A stretch of 64,000 bases of DNA, taken from Synechococcus sp. KORDI-52. Its GTDB lineage: Bacteria; Cyanobacteriota; Cyanobacteriia; PCC-6307; Cyanobiaceae. The notes under the pieces were generated by a model. That model was not told the origin of the DNA. It saw only the letters and a program-made list of their open reading frames with translations, and searched no databases. The DNA lies in assembly GCF_000737595.1 (NCBI RefSeq), contig NZ_CP006271.1:682001-746000 (forward strand), written 5' to 3'. The translations under genes were made by a program, and so were the position numbers. Of this stretch, positions 18,954 to 28,531 are shown in pieces; the first letter of the stretch is position 1, and each line of letters starts with the position of its first letter.

Positions 18954-19840
18954 CGCCCTTCCTTTGGATGGTTCCATCGATGCAGGGCTGACACGTCCTC
19001 GTCGCCATGGCCATCGTTGATGAGATCGAGTTCCAGCTGTTCCACCAAGGTTGTGACCGGCAGATCCAGCTGCACGGCTCTGGCCGCCTCGAGAGCAATG
19101 TCGAGATCCTTGCGATGCAGGCTGAGCCGGAATCCGAGGGGGTAGCTGCCGTTCAGCATGGCGTCGCTGCGATGGTCGAGGGCCCATGAGCCGGCTGCAC
19201 CGTTTTTGAGGGCATTGATCACCTGGGGCATCGGCAGATCCAGGCTCTGGCCCAGGGCCACGGCCTCCGCCACGGCGGCATAGCTGCCGGCCACCAGCAC
19301 CTGGTTCACCGCCTTCACCTGTTGCCCGCGCCCCACGCCGCCGAAGTGGTGGATCGACGCGCCGATCACCTCGAGGATGGGGCGAACACGCTCCAGTGGC
19401 TCGCTCGCTCCCCCCACCAGCACCGTGAGGCTGCCGCGTTTGGCACCCTCCGTGCCCCCGGTGACGGGGGCATCCAGGTAATGCACGTTTTGGTGGGCCA
19501 GCCGTTCCGCACAGCCTTGAGCTGTGGAGGGAGCAATGGTGGAGCAATCCAGCACCACACTGCCGGCGCTCAGCTGTGATGCAGCTCCGTTCGGTCCGAA
19601 CAGCACGTCCTCAACGGCTGCATCGTCGCTGACGCAAAGCAGGAGAACATCGACGCCGGCGCTGGCGGCCGCGGGATTGGAACACGGAGTCGCATCCTTG
19701 AGGTCCGGATGGGTTTCAGCCCTCCGGCTGCGGGTGTGCACCCGCAGCCGCAAGCCTTCGCGTTGCAGGTTGATCGCCATGGGGAGGCCGAGTGCTCCCA
19801 GCCCCACGAAGCCAAGGCTCAAGTCACATCTGGTCATCAC
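18950..19840 (-). CDS. NAD(P)-binding beta-hydroxyacid dehydrogenase (GLYR/HIBADH family)
   Basis: 296 residues. It has an N-terminal Rossmann fold (LGFVGLGALGLPMAINL), the family substrate-binding signature (YLDAPVTGGTEGAKRGSLTVLVGG, about residues 120-145) and the catalytic-Lys region (GRGQQVKAVNQVLVAG), then an all-helical C-terminal domain with LSLHRKDLDIALE. The family includes 3-hydroxyisobutyrate, tartronate semialdehyde and glyoxylate/succinic semialdehyde reductases. The substrate cannot be decided; glyoxylate reduction is plausible in a photorespiring cell. Confidence 0.85.
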   Translation of the reverse strand: MMTRCDLSLGFVGLGALGLPMAINLQREGLRLRVHTRSRRAETHPDLKDATPCSNPAAASAGVDVLLLCVSDDAAVEDVLFGPNGAASQLSAGSVVLDCSTIAPSTAQGCAERLAHQNVHYLDAPVTGGTEGAKRGSLTVLVGGASEPLERVRPILEVIGASIHHFGGVGRGQQVKAVNQVLVAGSYAAVAEAVALGQSLDLPMPQVINALKNGAAGSWALDHRSDAMLNGSYPLGFRLSLHRKDLDIALEAARAVQLDLPVTTLVEQLELDLINDGHGDEDVSALHRWNHPKEGR

Positions 19841-19894
19841 TCATCGCAGACCATTCAGATCCTGATTGATGGATGACGCCACAGTGAATGCATT

Positions 19895-20278
19895 GTGAAG
19901 GCTTCATTCATGCGCACCTCCACCGTTTCCTTGGCCCTGGCTGCACTGTTGGCCGCACCGGTGATCACGATGGCCCCATCGGGCGCTGTGGGGCGGGAGC
20001 AGTCCCCTGAACAGAGCCAGGTTCTGTTCCAGGCCCGCAAGTCCTGGGCCAAGGACAACTACCAGCGCAGGCTGGATTTGTTGAAGAGCCAGCAGCGCTG
20101 CATCGATGCGTCAACCTCTGCTGCTGAGCTGAAGACCTGTCGCCAGGAGATGAAAAGAGCCCGGAAGTCCCTCAAGCAGGACTACCGGGCGTACATGAAC
20201 AAGGTTCGGAATCAGCTGGGGCTGCCGGCACGCACCCGCAACAAGCGCGATGGGAGAAGCCGGAGGCTCCAGGCCTGA
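19895..20278 (+). CDS. Small basic secreted protein
   Basis: 127 residues from a GTG (or 122 from the ATG at 19910, which directly precedes the signal peptide TVSLALAALLAAPVITMAPSG). The mature part is Lys/Arg-rich and helical with two Cys (QQRCIDAS and LKTCRQEM) spaced for a helical-hairpin disulfide. The composition suggests a small periplasmic helical protein. Function is unknown. Its stop is 8 bases from the convergent pgk stop. Confidence 0.65.
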   Translation: MKASFMRTSTVSLALAALLAAPVITMAPSGAVGREQSPEQSQVLFQARKSWAKDNYQRRLDLLKSQQRCIDASTSAAELKTCRQEMKRARKSLKQDYRAYMNKVRNQLGLPARTRNKRDGRSRRLQA

Positions 20279-20286
20279 GCTGTTGA

Positions 20287-21492
20287 TCAGGCGGCGTCGA
20301 GGGCAGCCACACCCGGCAGCACCTTGCCTTCCAGCAGTTCAAGGCTGGCGCCACCTCCGGTGGAGATGTGGGACATCTTCTCGGCCAGGCCAGCCTTCTC
20401 GACCGCTGCCACGGAGTCACCGCCGCCGATGATGGTGCAGCAGCCTTTGCCGCTCAGGTCGGCCAGGGTGGTTGCGATGGCGTTGGTGCCGGCAGCGAAC
20501 TTGTCGAATTCGAACACGCCCATGGGGCCGTTCCAGATCACGGTCTGACAGTCGGCCAGGGCGTCCTGGAACAGCTTGATCGAGTCGGGGCCGATGTCGA
20601 GACCCATCCAGCCATCGGGAATGGCGTTGATATCAGTGGTCTGGCTGTTGGCGTCGGGGGCGAAGTTGTCTGCCAGCACCACGTCGGTGGGCAGCAGCAG
20701 CTGCACGCCCTTGGCCTTGGCCTTGGCTTCCAGCTCCTTGGCCAGTTCCAGCTTGTCCTCTTCCACCAGGCTCTTGCCCACCGAGAGCCCGCGGGCCTTG
20801 TAGAAGGTGAAGATCATGCCGCCGCCGATCAGCACCTTGTCGCACTTGTCGATCAGGGCCTCGAGCACGCCGATCTTGGAGCTCACCTTGGAACCACCAA
20901 CGATCGCGGCCAGGGGACGCTTGGGCTCATCCACAGCACCCTGCAGGTACTGAAGTTCCTTCTCCATCAGGAAGCCGGCGACGGAGGGCTTGAGGAACTT
21001 GGTCACGCCTTCGGTGGAGGCGTGGGCCCGGTGGGCGGCGCCGAAGGCGTCGTTCACGTACGCCTCGGCGAGGCCTGCAAGCTTCTCAGCGAAACCGGCT
21101 TCGTTCTTCTCTTCCTCGGCGAAGAAGCGAACGTTCTCCAGCAGCACCACATCGCCGTTGGCCATGGCGCCCACCTTGGCTTCGGCGTCGGGGCCGATGC
21201 AGCTGTCGGTCTTGGCCACGGGCTTGCCCAGCAGTTCGCTTAGACGTGCGGCCACTGGGGTGAGGCGCATCGCATCATTCACCTGGCCCTTGGGCCGGCC
21301 GAAGTGAGCCGAGAGGATCACCTTGGCGCCCTTGCCGATCAGGTCGTTGATCGTGGGCAGGGCTGCGCGGATGCGGGTGTCGTCGGTGATCGCACCGGCG
21401 TCGTTCAGGGGCACGTTGAAGTCAACCCGCACGAGAACGCGTTTGCCGCTCAGGTCGCCGGCGTTGAGGCTGGCCAGGGAACGCTTCGCCAT
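20287..21492 (-). CDS. pgk: Phosphoglycerate kinase
   Basis: 401 residues from the ATG at 21492; an upstream ATG at 21528 gives 12 extra non-conserved residues. It catalyses ATP-dependent phosphorylation of 3-phosphoglycerate in the Calvin cycle and the reverse in glycolysis. Seen: [58 protein letters not shown] and [13 protein letters not shown]. It is complete and normal in length. Confidence 0.97.
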   Translation of the reverse strand: MAKRSLASLNAGDLSGKRVLVRVDFNVPLNDAGAITDDTRIRAALPTINDLIGKGAKVILSAHFGRPKGQVNDAMRLTPVAARLSELLGKPVAKTDSCIGPDAEAKVGAMANGDVVLLENVRFFAEEEKNEAGFAEKLAGLAEAYVNDAFGAAHRAHASTEGVTKFLKPSVAGFLMEKELQYLQGAVDEPKRPLAAIVGGSKVSSKIGVLEALIDKCDKVLIGGGMIFTFYKARGLSVGKSLVEEDKLELAKELEAKAKAKGVQLLLPTDVVLADNFAPDANSQTTDINAIPDGWMGLDIGPDSIKLFQDALADCQTVIWNGPMGVFEFDKFAAGTNAIATTLADLSGKGCCTIIGGGDSVAAVEKAGLAEKMSHISTGGGASLELLEGKVLPGVAALDAA

Positions 21493-21646
21493 AGGGTTGT
21501 GTCGTGCGGTAAGAAAACGGGGTGACATTAACCCGTGTGAACGGCAAAGACTCCAGTGCGTTCAAAGTGGATTTGTTTCACGGGACTTTGCTGAGCTCAT
21601 CTGCCTCGGTGATGCAGCGGGTCGTCTGTTCTGTGCGTTTGCGTTC

Positions 21647-22519
21647 GTGAGCACCCCAACGATCCAGTGGTACCCCGGCCACATCGCCAAGGCGGAGCAG
21701 CAGCTCAAGCGCCATCTCGACAAGGTGGATCTGGTGATCGAGGTGCGTGATGCCCGCATCCCTCTGGCCACGGGCCACCCCCATCTCAATCGCTGGTTGA
21801 AGGGCAAACAGCATCTGTTGGTGATCAACCGGCGCGACATGGTCACCGCGGCGGCCAAGGAGGCTTGGGAGGCCTGGTTCAAGGCCCAGGGGCAGCGGAC
21901 GGTTTGGTGTGATGCCAAGGCCGGGACCGGCGTGAAGCAGGTGCAGCAGGCCGCAATCCGTGCCGGCGACCAGCTCAACGAACGGCGCCGCAACCGGGGC
22001 ATGCGCCCTAGGCCGGTGCGGGCTCTCACCCTGGGCTTTCCCAACGTGGGCAAGTCAGCGTTGATCAATCGCCTTGTGCGCCAGAAGGTGGTGGCCAGTG
22101 CCCGGCGGGCCGGGGTGACGCGCACCCTGCGTTGGGTGCGTCTGGGGCAGGACCTGGACCTGCTCGATGCGCCGGGGGTGCTGCCCCCTCGGCTCGATGA
22201 CCAGCAGGCGGCCCTTCGGCTCGCCCTCTGCGACGACATTGGCCAGGCCGCTTATGACGGTGAGTTGGTGGCTCAGGCGTTCTTGAGGCTGTTGATCGAT
22301 GCGCAGGGGCGGGAAGACTCTGGGGTTGTGTTGTCGATCCTTGAGCAACGTTATGGAACGCCAGTGGACGGCCCTACTGCTGACCCAGCATTTTGGTTGG
22401 AGGCAGCGGCCGAAAGACATACCTCTGGGGATACGGCACGGATGTCACAACGTTTGCTGGATGATTTCCGCCGCTCGATGTTGGGCTCCATCGCGTTGGA
22501 GTTGCCCGTTGAGCGTTAG
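21647..22519 (+). CDS. rbgA: RbgA/YlqF-type ribosome-assembly GTPase
   Basis: 290 residues from a GTG at 21647. It is a circularly permuted GTPase: the G4-equivalent (VINRRDMV) precedes G1 (LGFPNVGKSALINRL) and G3 (LLDAPGVLPPR). The N-terminal IQWYPGHIAKAEQQLKRHL is diagnostic of YlqF/RbgA, which promotes late 50S subunit assembly. Length matches the family. The open frame extends upstream to 21323 but lies antisense to pgk and lacks similarity. G4 is NRRD in place of the usual NKxD. Confidence 0.9.
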   Translation: MSTPTIQWYPGHIAKAEQQLKRHLDKVDLVIEVRDARIPLATGHPHLNRWLKGKQHLLVINRRDMVTAAAKEAWEAWFKAQGQRTVWCDAKAGTGVKQVQQAAIRAGDQLNERRRNRGMRPRPVRALTLGFPNVGKSALINRLVRQKVVASARRAGVTRTLRWVRLGQDLDLLDAPGVLPPRLDDQQAALRLALCDDIGQAAYDGELVAQAFLRLLIDAQGREDSGVVLSILEQRYGTPVDGPTADPAFWLEAAAERHTSGDTARMSQRLLDDFRRSMLGSIALELPVER

Positions 22520-22621
22520 AACGAGGGATAGCTGACATTCATTGTTAAGAATGGATTGCGAAAATCACTGCTAAATCCTGAGATTGCTTCAATTATTTTT
22601 TGATGCACATGGAAGTCATCC

Positions 22622-23842
22622 ATGAAGATGCAAGACGCGATAAAGAGTTTCTACCAAGACCCCTGTCTCCCTGGTTGGGATGACCCCTATTCGGTTTATG
22701 CCCAGCTGAGGGAAGAGTCGCCTATTCATTGGTGCGAAGGGCCTCAAATGTGGATGATTGTCGCCTACCGAGAGGCTTCGGAACAATTAAAAGACCATCG
22801 CTTTAGTCGCCAACAGCACCTCGATAAACTGATATCTCGATTTGGTAATGGACATATTTTTGAAAGGCAAAAGAATGATCTTCCATTTCTGGATGGAAAT
22901 GATCATGCGAGAATTCGTCACCATGTCACCAATGCGTATCGAAGAATTGATTTTCCTGCGTTGAAGGAATTTACGGCCTCGTTTTTGGATTCTCGTCTAA
23001 AGAGTTTGTTGAGTCAAAAACAATTTGACGTTGTGCATGAGGTTGCTGATCTTCTCCCTGTCATGGTGGTCAGTGAGCTGTTGGGAGTCCCTGCTGATCA
23101 GCAAGGACAGGTGGGGCGCAAGGTTGGATCATTTGTGCGTGCGAGAGGACTCACGCAAACAGAATCAACAATGGGGAAAGGAGATGATTCAATCGCATTT
23201 TATGAAGAATACTTTTTGCCGATGATCCATGAAAAGCGCAGCAATCCTTCGTGTGATTTATTGAGTCGTTTGATCGCTGATCCAGAGGAGGGTGTCCATC
23301 TATCGGATGAGCAATTATTGTTGATTATTAGCAGTAACTTCTATTCGGCAAGTGTTTTTACGCTTAGGTTATTGGTTAGTACATTGGCCTGGGTGATGGC
23401 GATGAATCCTGATGCTTATGCTCGAGTCCAGGACAACCGTGAGCTCGTTATACCCGCACTGGAAGAGTTGTTGCGTTGGGATCCTCCTGCTCAGGCCACC
23501 AATGCCAGCGTAGCCTTGGAAGATATCGAAATTGCTGGAAAGCTTGTGAAGGCAGGAGACTCATTATCCGTTCTGGTGGGTGCTGCGAACCGAGACCCCA
23601 AGGCCTTCCCTGATCCTGATCAGTTTTTGCTGGATCGCCGCCCCAATTCTCATGTGAGTTTTGCGCCTGGATTACACCAATGTCTCGGTCTTCAAATCGC
23701 GAGGATGGAAGGTCAGGCTGCGCTGAATGCATTCTGTGATCATTTTTCATCGCTGTCAGTGATCGAGTCTGAGAGTCAACGGTTTGTCGGAGATCGCTTC
23801 CGAGGCTTCGATCGATTGATGCTTGAAGTGTCTCATAAATAG
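22622..23842 (+). CDS. Cytochrome P450 (soluble, atypical I-helix)
   Basis: 406 residues, normal for a soluble bacterial P450. Seen: LDGNDHARIRHHVTNAY (C-helix region), the K-helix ExxR (E282-R285 in EELLRW) and the heme-thiolate loop FAPGLHQCLG with Cys354. The I-helix oxygen-activation motif, usually (A/G)Gx(D/E)T, reads SASVFT in NFYSASVFTLRLL, losing the acid, so catalysis may be atypical. The coding sequence is AT-rich compared with rbgA, suggesting transfer. An MFS transporter lies 535 bases downstream on the same strand; substrate unknown. An ATG at 22628 is an alternative start. Confidence 0.9.
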   Translation: MKMQDAIKSFYQDPCLPGWDDPYSVYAQLREESPIHWCEGPQMWMIVAYREASEQLKDHRFSRQQHLDKLISRFGNGHIFERQKNDLPFLDGNDHARIRHHVTNAYRRIDFPALKEFTASFLDSRLKSLLSQKQFDVVHEVADLLPVMVVSELLGVPADQQGQVGRKVGSFVRARGLTQTESTMGKGDDSIAFYEEYFLPMIHEKRSNPSCDLLSRLIADPEEGVHLSDEQLLLIISSNFYSASVFTLRLLVSTLAWVMAMNPDAYARVQDNRELVIPALEELLRWDPPAQATNASVALEDIEIAGKLVKAGDSLSVLVGAANRDPKAFPDPDQFLLDRRPNSHVSFAPGLHQCLGLQIARMEGQAALNAFCDHFSSLSVIESESQRFVGDRFRGFDRLMLEVSHK

Positions 23843-23865
23843 AACCTAAATCGCTGTTATCTGCT

Positions 23866-24030
23866 ATGGATTACATTGAATGTCTCTTTGTTGGTCCTGG
23901 TAATAAGCCTAAGGAGTCTCCCTTAAAAAATAATCTGATTCATTCCGTCGATTCTGCATTGACCCATGTTGGAAGGCTGATGCAGAGAGGCACTTTATGC
24001 AGCGCAGGACGACCGTGGGCTTTTGCATGA
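23866..24030 (+). CDS. Possible small protein, 54 residues
   Basis: An uninterrupted frame from ATG 23866 to TGA 24030, beginning 24 bases after the P450 stop. The product starts MDYIECLFVGPGNK and ends CSAGRPWAFA; no domain or membrane segment is evident. Position and uninterrupted length are the only support. It could be a co-transcribed small protein or a chance frame. Confidence 0.3.
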   Translation: MDYIECLFVGPGNKPKESPLKNNLIHSVDSALTHVGRLMQRGTLCSAGRPWAFA

Positions 24031-24076
24031 CCATCGATCAGTTCATTCCAAGTTGCAGCAGCTGATAAAAGTGAAA

Positions 24077-24379
24077 TCAAGCCGTGGAGGCTTTGACTTT
24101 TTTTAGGCCAGTGATCCATATCTCATCAGCAGCAATCGTGCCAACTTTTTGTTCTAGCTTTCTGATGTCGTCATTGAATAGTCCATCGATGATGACGGCT
24201 ATGGAATCGAGAAGGATCGGCCGGCAAAGGGTAATGATCTCGGCTTGTCTTTTGTTAGGACTTTCCTTCCCAATCTCTGTTAATTCGTGAATCAGACGTG
24301 TTGTCTGTTGCTCATGCGTTAACGGACTGTCTGAATTCGCCGTGTTAGGACTATGAAGATTGACGGTTCCGCCGGCCAT
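24077..24379 (-). CDS. Hypothetical 100-residue protein, divergent from MFS gene
   Basis: The reading begins MAGGTVNLHSPNT and contains regular amphipathic helices (TTRLIHELTEIGKE, IDGLFNDDIRKLEQKVG), which looks protein-like. Its ATG (24379) and the MFS ATG (24378) overlap head-to-head in a single CATG, so at most one promoter arrangement is simple: each gene's 5' UTR would lie inside the other gene. No recognised domain. Either this ORF or the chosen MFS start may be wrong. Confidence 0.4.
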   Translation of the reverse strand: MAGGTVNLHSPNTANSDSPLTHEQQTTRLIHELTEIGKESPNKRQAEIITLCRPILLDSIAVIIDGLFNDDIRKLEQKVGTIAADEIWITGLKKVKASTA

Positions 24380-25559
24380 GAATTCAAAGAGTCAATATCC
24401 CCTCGCCATCTTAGCTGTGGTTATGGGCGTGAATATAGGCAATATGTTTTACTCTCAATCTCTCTTGCCGGTAATATCAAATGGCTATGATTTGCATGAT
24501 GGGCAAGTGTTTTGGGTGCCTGTCTTCTTGCAGTCAGGGCTTTTGACGTCATTGGTGTTTCTATTGCCGGCAGGCGATATCTGGGACCGACGCCTGTTGC
24601 TTCGATGGCTTGCTTTTGGTTGTTCTGCATCAGCTCTAGCGGTGGTACTGAGTTTTAATTATTATCTTGTATTGGCAGCATTTTTCTGTCTTGGATTGTG
24701 TTCTCTGACGTCGTATATGCTTCCGTCTTATCTTTCTGGGCTGATTCCTCAGGCTGAGCGTGGCCATGCTTTAGGTGTGCTTCTTGCTGGGCAGTTTTCG
24801 GGAATTCTTCTTTCTCGCTTTTTTAGTGGTGCTCTCGCTGATTGGTTTGGTTGGAAAAGTATCTATTTACTCTCCTCTTTTTTGATGCTTGCGATTGCCT
24901 TCCTTTGGCCACGGCTCATCCCGAAAGATGGCGAAACAGTTGACGTGTCTTATCGGAGGCTTCTTGCTTCGCAACTCCAGTTAATCAGGAGATTCATTGT
25001 GCTCCGCTGCGCTTGCGCGAGTCAGGGGTTTCAGTTTGCAGCATTTGCGATTGTCTGGACGGGCTTGTCTCTGCATTTGGCAGGCGCTCCTTGGTTCTAT
25101 GGATCAGCCCAAATTGGTGCGTTTGGTCTTGTTGGACTGGCTAGTACTCTCTCGTCGCAGTTTGTGGGCAAGCTGGTGGATCGTTTTGGACCATTTTGGG
25201 TGATCATAAGTTGCACGTTATCAACGTTGATCGGCGTTGTTGGGCTTTTTGGGGTTGGGTCATCAACGCTTGGCCTCTTGGTTTGTTTGTCCTTGATCGA
25301 TTTTGGGGTTCAGGGAAGTTATGTTGCGAACCAGTCTCGGGTGTTCTCGCTTGATCAGGCGTCACGATCACGCCTGGGTAGTTTGCTGTTTGTCAGTGCC
25401 TTCTCTGCAGCGACTGTTTCAGGGCTTTTGCAAGTGCGTCTTTGGCCCGTGTGGGGTTGGTACGGCTTGCTGACGTTTGCCGTGATTTTGGTTGTGATTG
25501 CGTTTGTGACGCAACTCCCTCTACGTCTTCAGCCCCATGCGTCCTTGCGTCAGCCATGA
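24378..25559 (+). CDS. MFS transporter (drug/arabinose-efflux-like)
   Basis: 393 residues with about 12 predicted transmembrane helices. Seen: the MFS loop 2-3 motif in modified form (PAGDIWDRRLLLRW) after the second helix, and a family-typical SLGF-free, Gly-rich helix 5 (GVLLAGQFSGILLSRFFSGALADWFGW). It is probably a proton-driven exporter; substrate unknown. It is AT-rich like the P450 upstream, so the two may have arrived together and the P450 product may be the cargo (inferred). ATG 24378 is preferred to the TTG at 24360. Confidence 0.85.
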   Translation: MNSKSQYPLAILAVVMGVNIGNMFYSQSLLPVISNGYDLHDGQVFWVPVFLQSGLLTSLVFLLPAGDIWDRRLLLRWLAFGCSASALAVVLSFNYYLVLAAFFCLGLCSLTSYMLPSYLSGLIPQAERGHALGVLLAGQFSGILLSRFFSGALADWFGWKSIYLLSSFLMLAIAFLWPRLIPKDGETVDVSYRRLLASQLQLIRRFIVLRCACASQGFQFAAFAIVWTGLSLHLAGAPWFYGSAQIGAFGLVGLASTLSSQFVGKLVDRFGPFWVIISCTLSTLIGVVGLFGVGSSTLGLLVCLSLIDFGVQGSYVANQSRVFSLDQASRSRLGSLLFVSAFSAATVSGLLQVRLWPVWGWYGLLTFAVILVVIAFVTQLPLRLQPHASLRQP

Positions 25560-25569
25560 GACCGATCTT

Positions 25570-26562
25570 GTGAATTCTCCTAGCGGCCCCACGGAAACTG
25601 ATTTGCATCATTCCTTTGGGGAAGGGGAGGGCACGCTTGTCACGCTGACCTATCCCAAGCCGTTGCCGATGCGGCTGGACCGGTGGCTGGTGAGCCAGCG
25701 TAAGGAGCAGAGCCGGGCCCGGATTCAGAAATTCATCGACGCGGGCTACGTGCGCGTCAACGGCAAGACCGGCAAGGCTAAAACGCCCCTGCGCCAGGGC
25801 GATGAGGTGCAGCTGTGGATGCCTCCACCGGAACCGCTGCCTTACCTCAAGCCGGAGCCGATGGATCTGGATGTGTTGTTTGAGGACGACCATCTGATTG
25901 TGCTCAATAAGCCGGCCGGGTTGACGGTGCATCCGGCGCCGGGCAACAAGGACGGCACGCTGGTGAACGGCCTGCTGCATCACTGCCCGGACCTGCCCGG
26001 CATCAGCGGCAAGCTGCGGCCGGGGATCGTGCACCGTCTCGATAAAGACACCACCGGCTGCATCGTGATCGCCAAGAGCCAGGAAGCCCTGGTGCGGCTG
26101 CAGGTGCAGATCCAGAAACGGATCGCGTCACGCGAGTACTTCGCCGTCGTCCATGGCGTGCCCGGCGGCGATTCCGGCACGATCGTCGGCGCCATCGGTC
26201 GCCATCCGGCGGATCGCAAGAAATATGCCGTGGTGAGCTCTGAAAACGGTCGTTACGCCTGCACCCACTGGACCTTGGTGGAGCGTCTTGGCGACTACTC
26301 CCTGTTGCGGTTCAAGCTCGATACCGGACGCACCCATCAGATCCGCGTCCACTGCGCCCATATGAATCATCCTGTGGTGGGGGATCCCACTTACAGCCGT
26401 TGCCGCAAATTGCCGATGGACCTGCCCGGTCAGGCCCTGCATGCCGTGCAGTTGGGGCTGGATCACCCGATCACCCGGGAGCGGATGGTGTTTGAGGCGC
26501 CCCTTCCTCCGGTGATGGAGAAATTGCTGGGGCTGTTGCGGCGGCGCGTTGTGTCCTGTTGA
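25570..26562 (+). CDS. rluD: RluA/RluD-family pseudouridine synthase
   Basis: 330 residues from a GTG at 25570; an ATG at 25537 overlapping the MFS gene is possible. An S4 RNA-binding domain (MRLDRWLVSQRKEQSRARIQKFIDAGYVRVNG) is followed by the catalytic domain, with the Asp in GIVHRLDKDTTGCIVIAK, NKPAGLTVHP and the C-terminal LDTGRTHQIRVHCAHMNHPVVGDPTY. It isomerises uridine in 23S rRNA; the exact site is not determined by sequence alone. GC content returns to core level here. Confidence 0.9.
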   Translation: MNSPSGPTETDLHHSFGEGEGTLVTLTYPKPLPMRLDRWLVSQRKEQSRARIQKFIDAGYVRVNGKTGKAKTPLRQGDEVQLWMPPPEPLPYLKPEPMDLDVLFEDDHLIVLNKPAGLTVHPAPGNKDGTLVNGLLHHCPDLPGISGKLRPGIVHRLDKDTTGCIVIAKSQEALVRLQVQIQKRIASREYFAVVHGVPGGDSGTIVGAIGRHPADRKKYAVVSSENGRYACTHWTLVERLGDYSLLRFKLDTGRTHQIRVHCAHMNHPVVGDPTYSRCRKLPMDLPGQALHAVQLGLDHPITRERMVFEAPLPPVMEKLLGLLRRRVVSC

Positions 26563-26739
26563 TGGCAACGATCCGGGTCAGCATTCCCTGGCAGGTGTGC
26601 AGCGGCTGAGATCAGCGTCATCGCGCAGAAGCCAGTGGCCGAGCGGTATGTGAGTGCTTGAAGTGCAGGGGGTGTTGGAGAGAAGGATCCCATCCCCGCT
26701 GGACAAGCCCTGAATCTGCCGTTTGATAGCTCGTCATCC

Positions 26740-26877
26740 ATGGGCCGATCAATGGTCATACGGGTTCGTTGCCGCAGGACTTGGCTGTCCGCACTGATCC
26801 GTTCGGTTCGCCGCGAGGTCTTGCCTGATGCCCTGCGCCGGCATCTGATCGTGGTTGACCTTCCGAAGGGCGTCTGA
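26740..26877 (+). CDS. Possible small basic protein, 45 residues
   Basis: The frame from ATG 26740 to TGA 26877 gives an Arg-rich protein (MGRSMVIRVRCRRTW ... LPDALRRHLIVVDLPKGV). The regular ending and basic N-terminus look gene-like, and it fills an otherwise empty gap between the pseudouridine synthase and the reverse-strand ABC gene. No domain is recognised. The stop is 2 bases from the convergent ABC stop. Confidence 0.4.
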   Translation: MGRSMVIRVRCRRTWLSALIRSVRREVLPDALRRHLIVVDLPKGV

Positions 26878-26879
26878 GC

Positions 26880-28475
26880 TCAGCGCGGCAGCCGGGGACA
26901 GGCCTCCACGAGGGTCTGGCTGATTGGCGCCTGGGGCGAACTGAAGATTCTGTCCCCTGGCCCCTGCTCCACCACCTTGCCTTGGTCCAGCACCATCACC
27001 CGATGGCAGAAGCCACTGGCCACTGAGAGGTCGTGGGTGATGAACACGATGGCAAGCCCCAGCTCCTGTTGCAGCTTCCGCAGCAGAGCGAGCACATCTG
27101 CCTGCACCTCCGCATCGAGCATGCTCACGCTCTCGTCGCAGATCAGCACCTTGGGCTTCAAGGCCAGGGCGCGGGCGATGGCCACCCGCTGTTGTTGGCC
27201 ACCAGAGAGCTGCTTGGGCAGTCGGTTTTGAAACTGCTCTGCGGGGCTGAGTCCGACCCGCTCCAGCAGGCGACGGGCTTCCTCCCTGGCCGCGGCTTTG
27301 GAGCAGAGGCCATGGATCAGCAACGGATCGGCGATGGCATCCGCCACCTGCAGGGCGGGATTCAGGCAGGCCAGAGGGTCCTGAAACACCATCTGGAGGG
27401 CCCGACGGACTGTCCGCAGCGCCTCTCCACGCAGGCTCAGAAGGTCCTGGCCGAGCAGGTCGACCCGTCCGCCGCGGATCGGATTCAGTCCCATCAGGGC
27501 CCGGCAAAGGGTGCTCTTGCCACAGCCGGAGGCCCCAACCACCCCAAGACTTTCTCCGGCCTTGAGCTCAAAACTCACCCCATCCACCGCTTTCAGCCAG
27601 ACGGGCGACCAAGGGGCGCCACCCACGGCATGCCAGCAGCGGAGTTCCTCCACCCGCAGCACTCTGGTGGTGTCGGGGCGTTCCGGCGACTGTCCCCCTT
27701 CCCTGGCCTGCGCGGAGGCGACCAGCCGTTGCCCTACCGATGATTGCGGCCGGGTGAGCAGCTGACGGCTGGGTCCGTCCTCCACCTTGCGTCCGCCGTC
27801 GAGCATGGCCATGCGGTCGCACCAGCGGGCGGCCATGGCGAGGTCATGGCTGATCAGCAGCAGGGCACTGCCCAGCTCCTGGCAGAGACCGCTTAGCTCG
27901 GCCATCACCTGCCCCGCCACCGCCACATCCAGGCTGGTGGTGGGTTCATCGGCGATCAGCAGCGGTGGCTTCAGAGCGATAGCCAGGGCAATCGCCAGGC
28001 GTTGGCGCATGCCGCCGCTGAGTTCATGGGGGTAGGCACGGAAGCGGTTGGCACCAATGCCCACCCGTTCCAGCAGGTCCCGGGCCCGTTCCTGGTGGGT
28101 AGCGGTGCTGGTCCCAGGGCGGTGGGCCCTGAGGGTGTCGATCAGGTGTCCACCCACGCTCATCAGCGGATTCAGCCGCGTCATCGGGTCCTGGAACACC
28201 AGACCCACGGCCTCACCCCGCAGCTGGCGCAGCTGCGGTCGCCTGAGCTGGCGTGGATCCTGACCGGTCAAGGTGAGGCGTCCTTCACAGACCGTGCCCC
28301 GCGGGAGGAGTTGCATCACAGCCCGGGCCACGGTGCTCTTGCCGCAGCCCGAGGATCCCACCAGGGCCAGGGTTTCCCCAGGATCGAGGCTCAAATTCAG
28401 CCCATCGAGCGTCCATCGCTCACTGCTGGGGTAGCGCAAGCGCAGCTGTTCGAGTTCCAGGACAGGCCGGCCCAT
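26880..28475 (-). CDS. Fused double ATPase of a peptide/nickel-type ABC transporter
   Basis: 531 residues from the ATG at 28475. Two ABC domains lie in tandem: the first with GSSGCGKST and LSGGMRQRLA, the second with GASGCGKST and LSGGQQQRVA, plus IADEPTTSLD and ICDESVSMLD Walker B regions. The arrangement equals DppD-DppF or OppD-OppF fused (like GsiA/YejF). It would energise import of oligopeptides or a related solute. No permease or binding protein is adjacent, so the partners must be elsewhere. Confidence 0.92.
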   Translation of the reverse strand: MGRPVLELEQLRLRYPSSERWTLDGLNLSLDPGETLALVGSSGCGKSTVARAVMQLLPRGTVCEGRLTLTGQDPRQLRRPQLRQLRGEAVGLVFQDPMTRLNPLMSVGGHLIDTLRAHRPGTSTATHQERARDLLERVGIGANRFRAYPHELSGGMRQRLAIALAIALKPPLLIADEPTTSLDVAVAGQVMAELSGLCQELGSALLLISHDLAMAARWCDRMAMLDGGRKVEDGPSRQLLTRPQSSVGQRLVASAQAREGGQSPERPDTTRVLRVEELRCWHAVGGAPWSPVWLKAVDGVSFELKAGESLGVVGASGCGKSTLCRALMGLNPIRGGRVDLLGQDLLSLRGEALRTVRRALQMVFQDPLACLNPALQVADAIADPLLIHGLCSKAAAREEARRLLERVGLSPAEQFQNRLPKQLSGGQQQRVAIARALALKPKVLICDESVSMLDAEVQADVLALLRKLQQELGLAIVFITHDLSVASGFCHRVMVLDQGKVVEQGPGDRIFSSPQAPISQTLVEACPRLPR

Positions 28476-28531
28476 GAACAGTGCGGCAGGAGCGACGGGG
28501 GGTCCTGCACTGAATACCATGGATTGACCCG

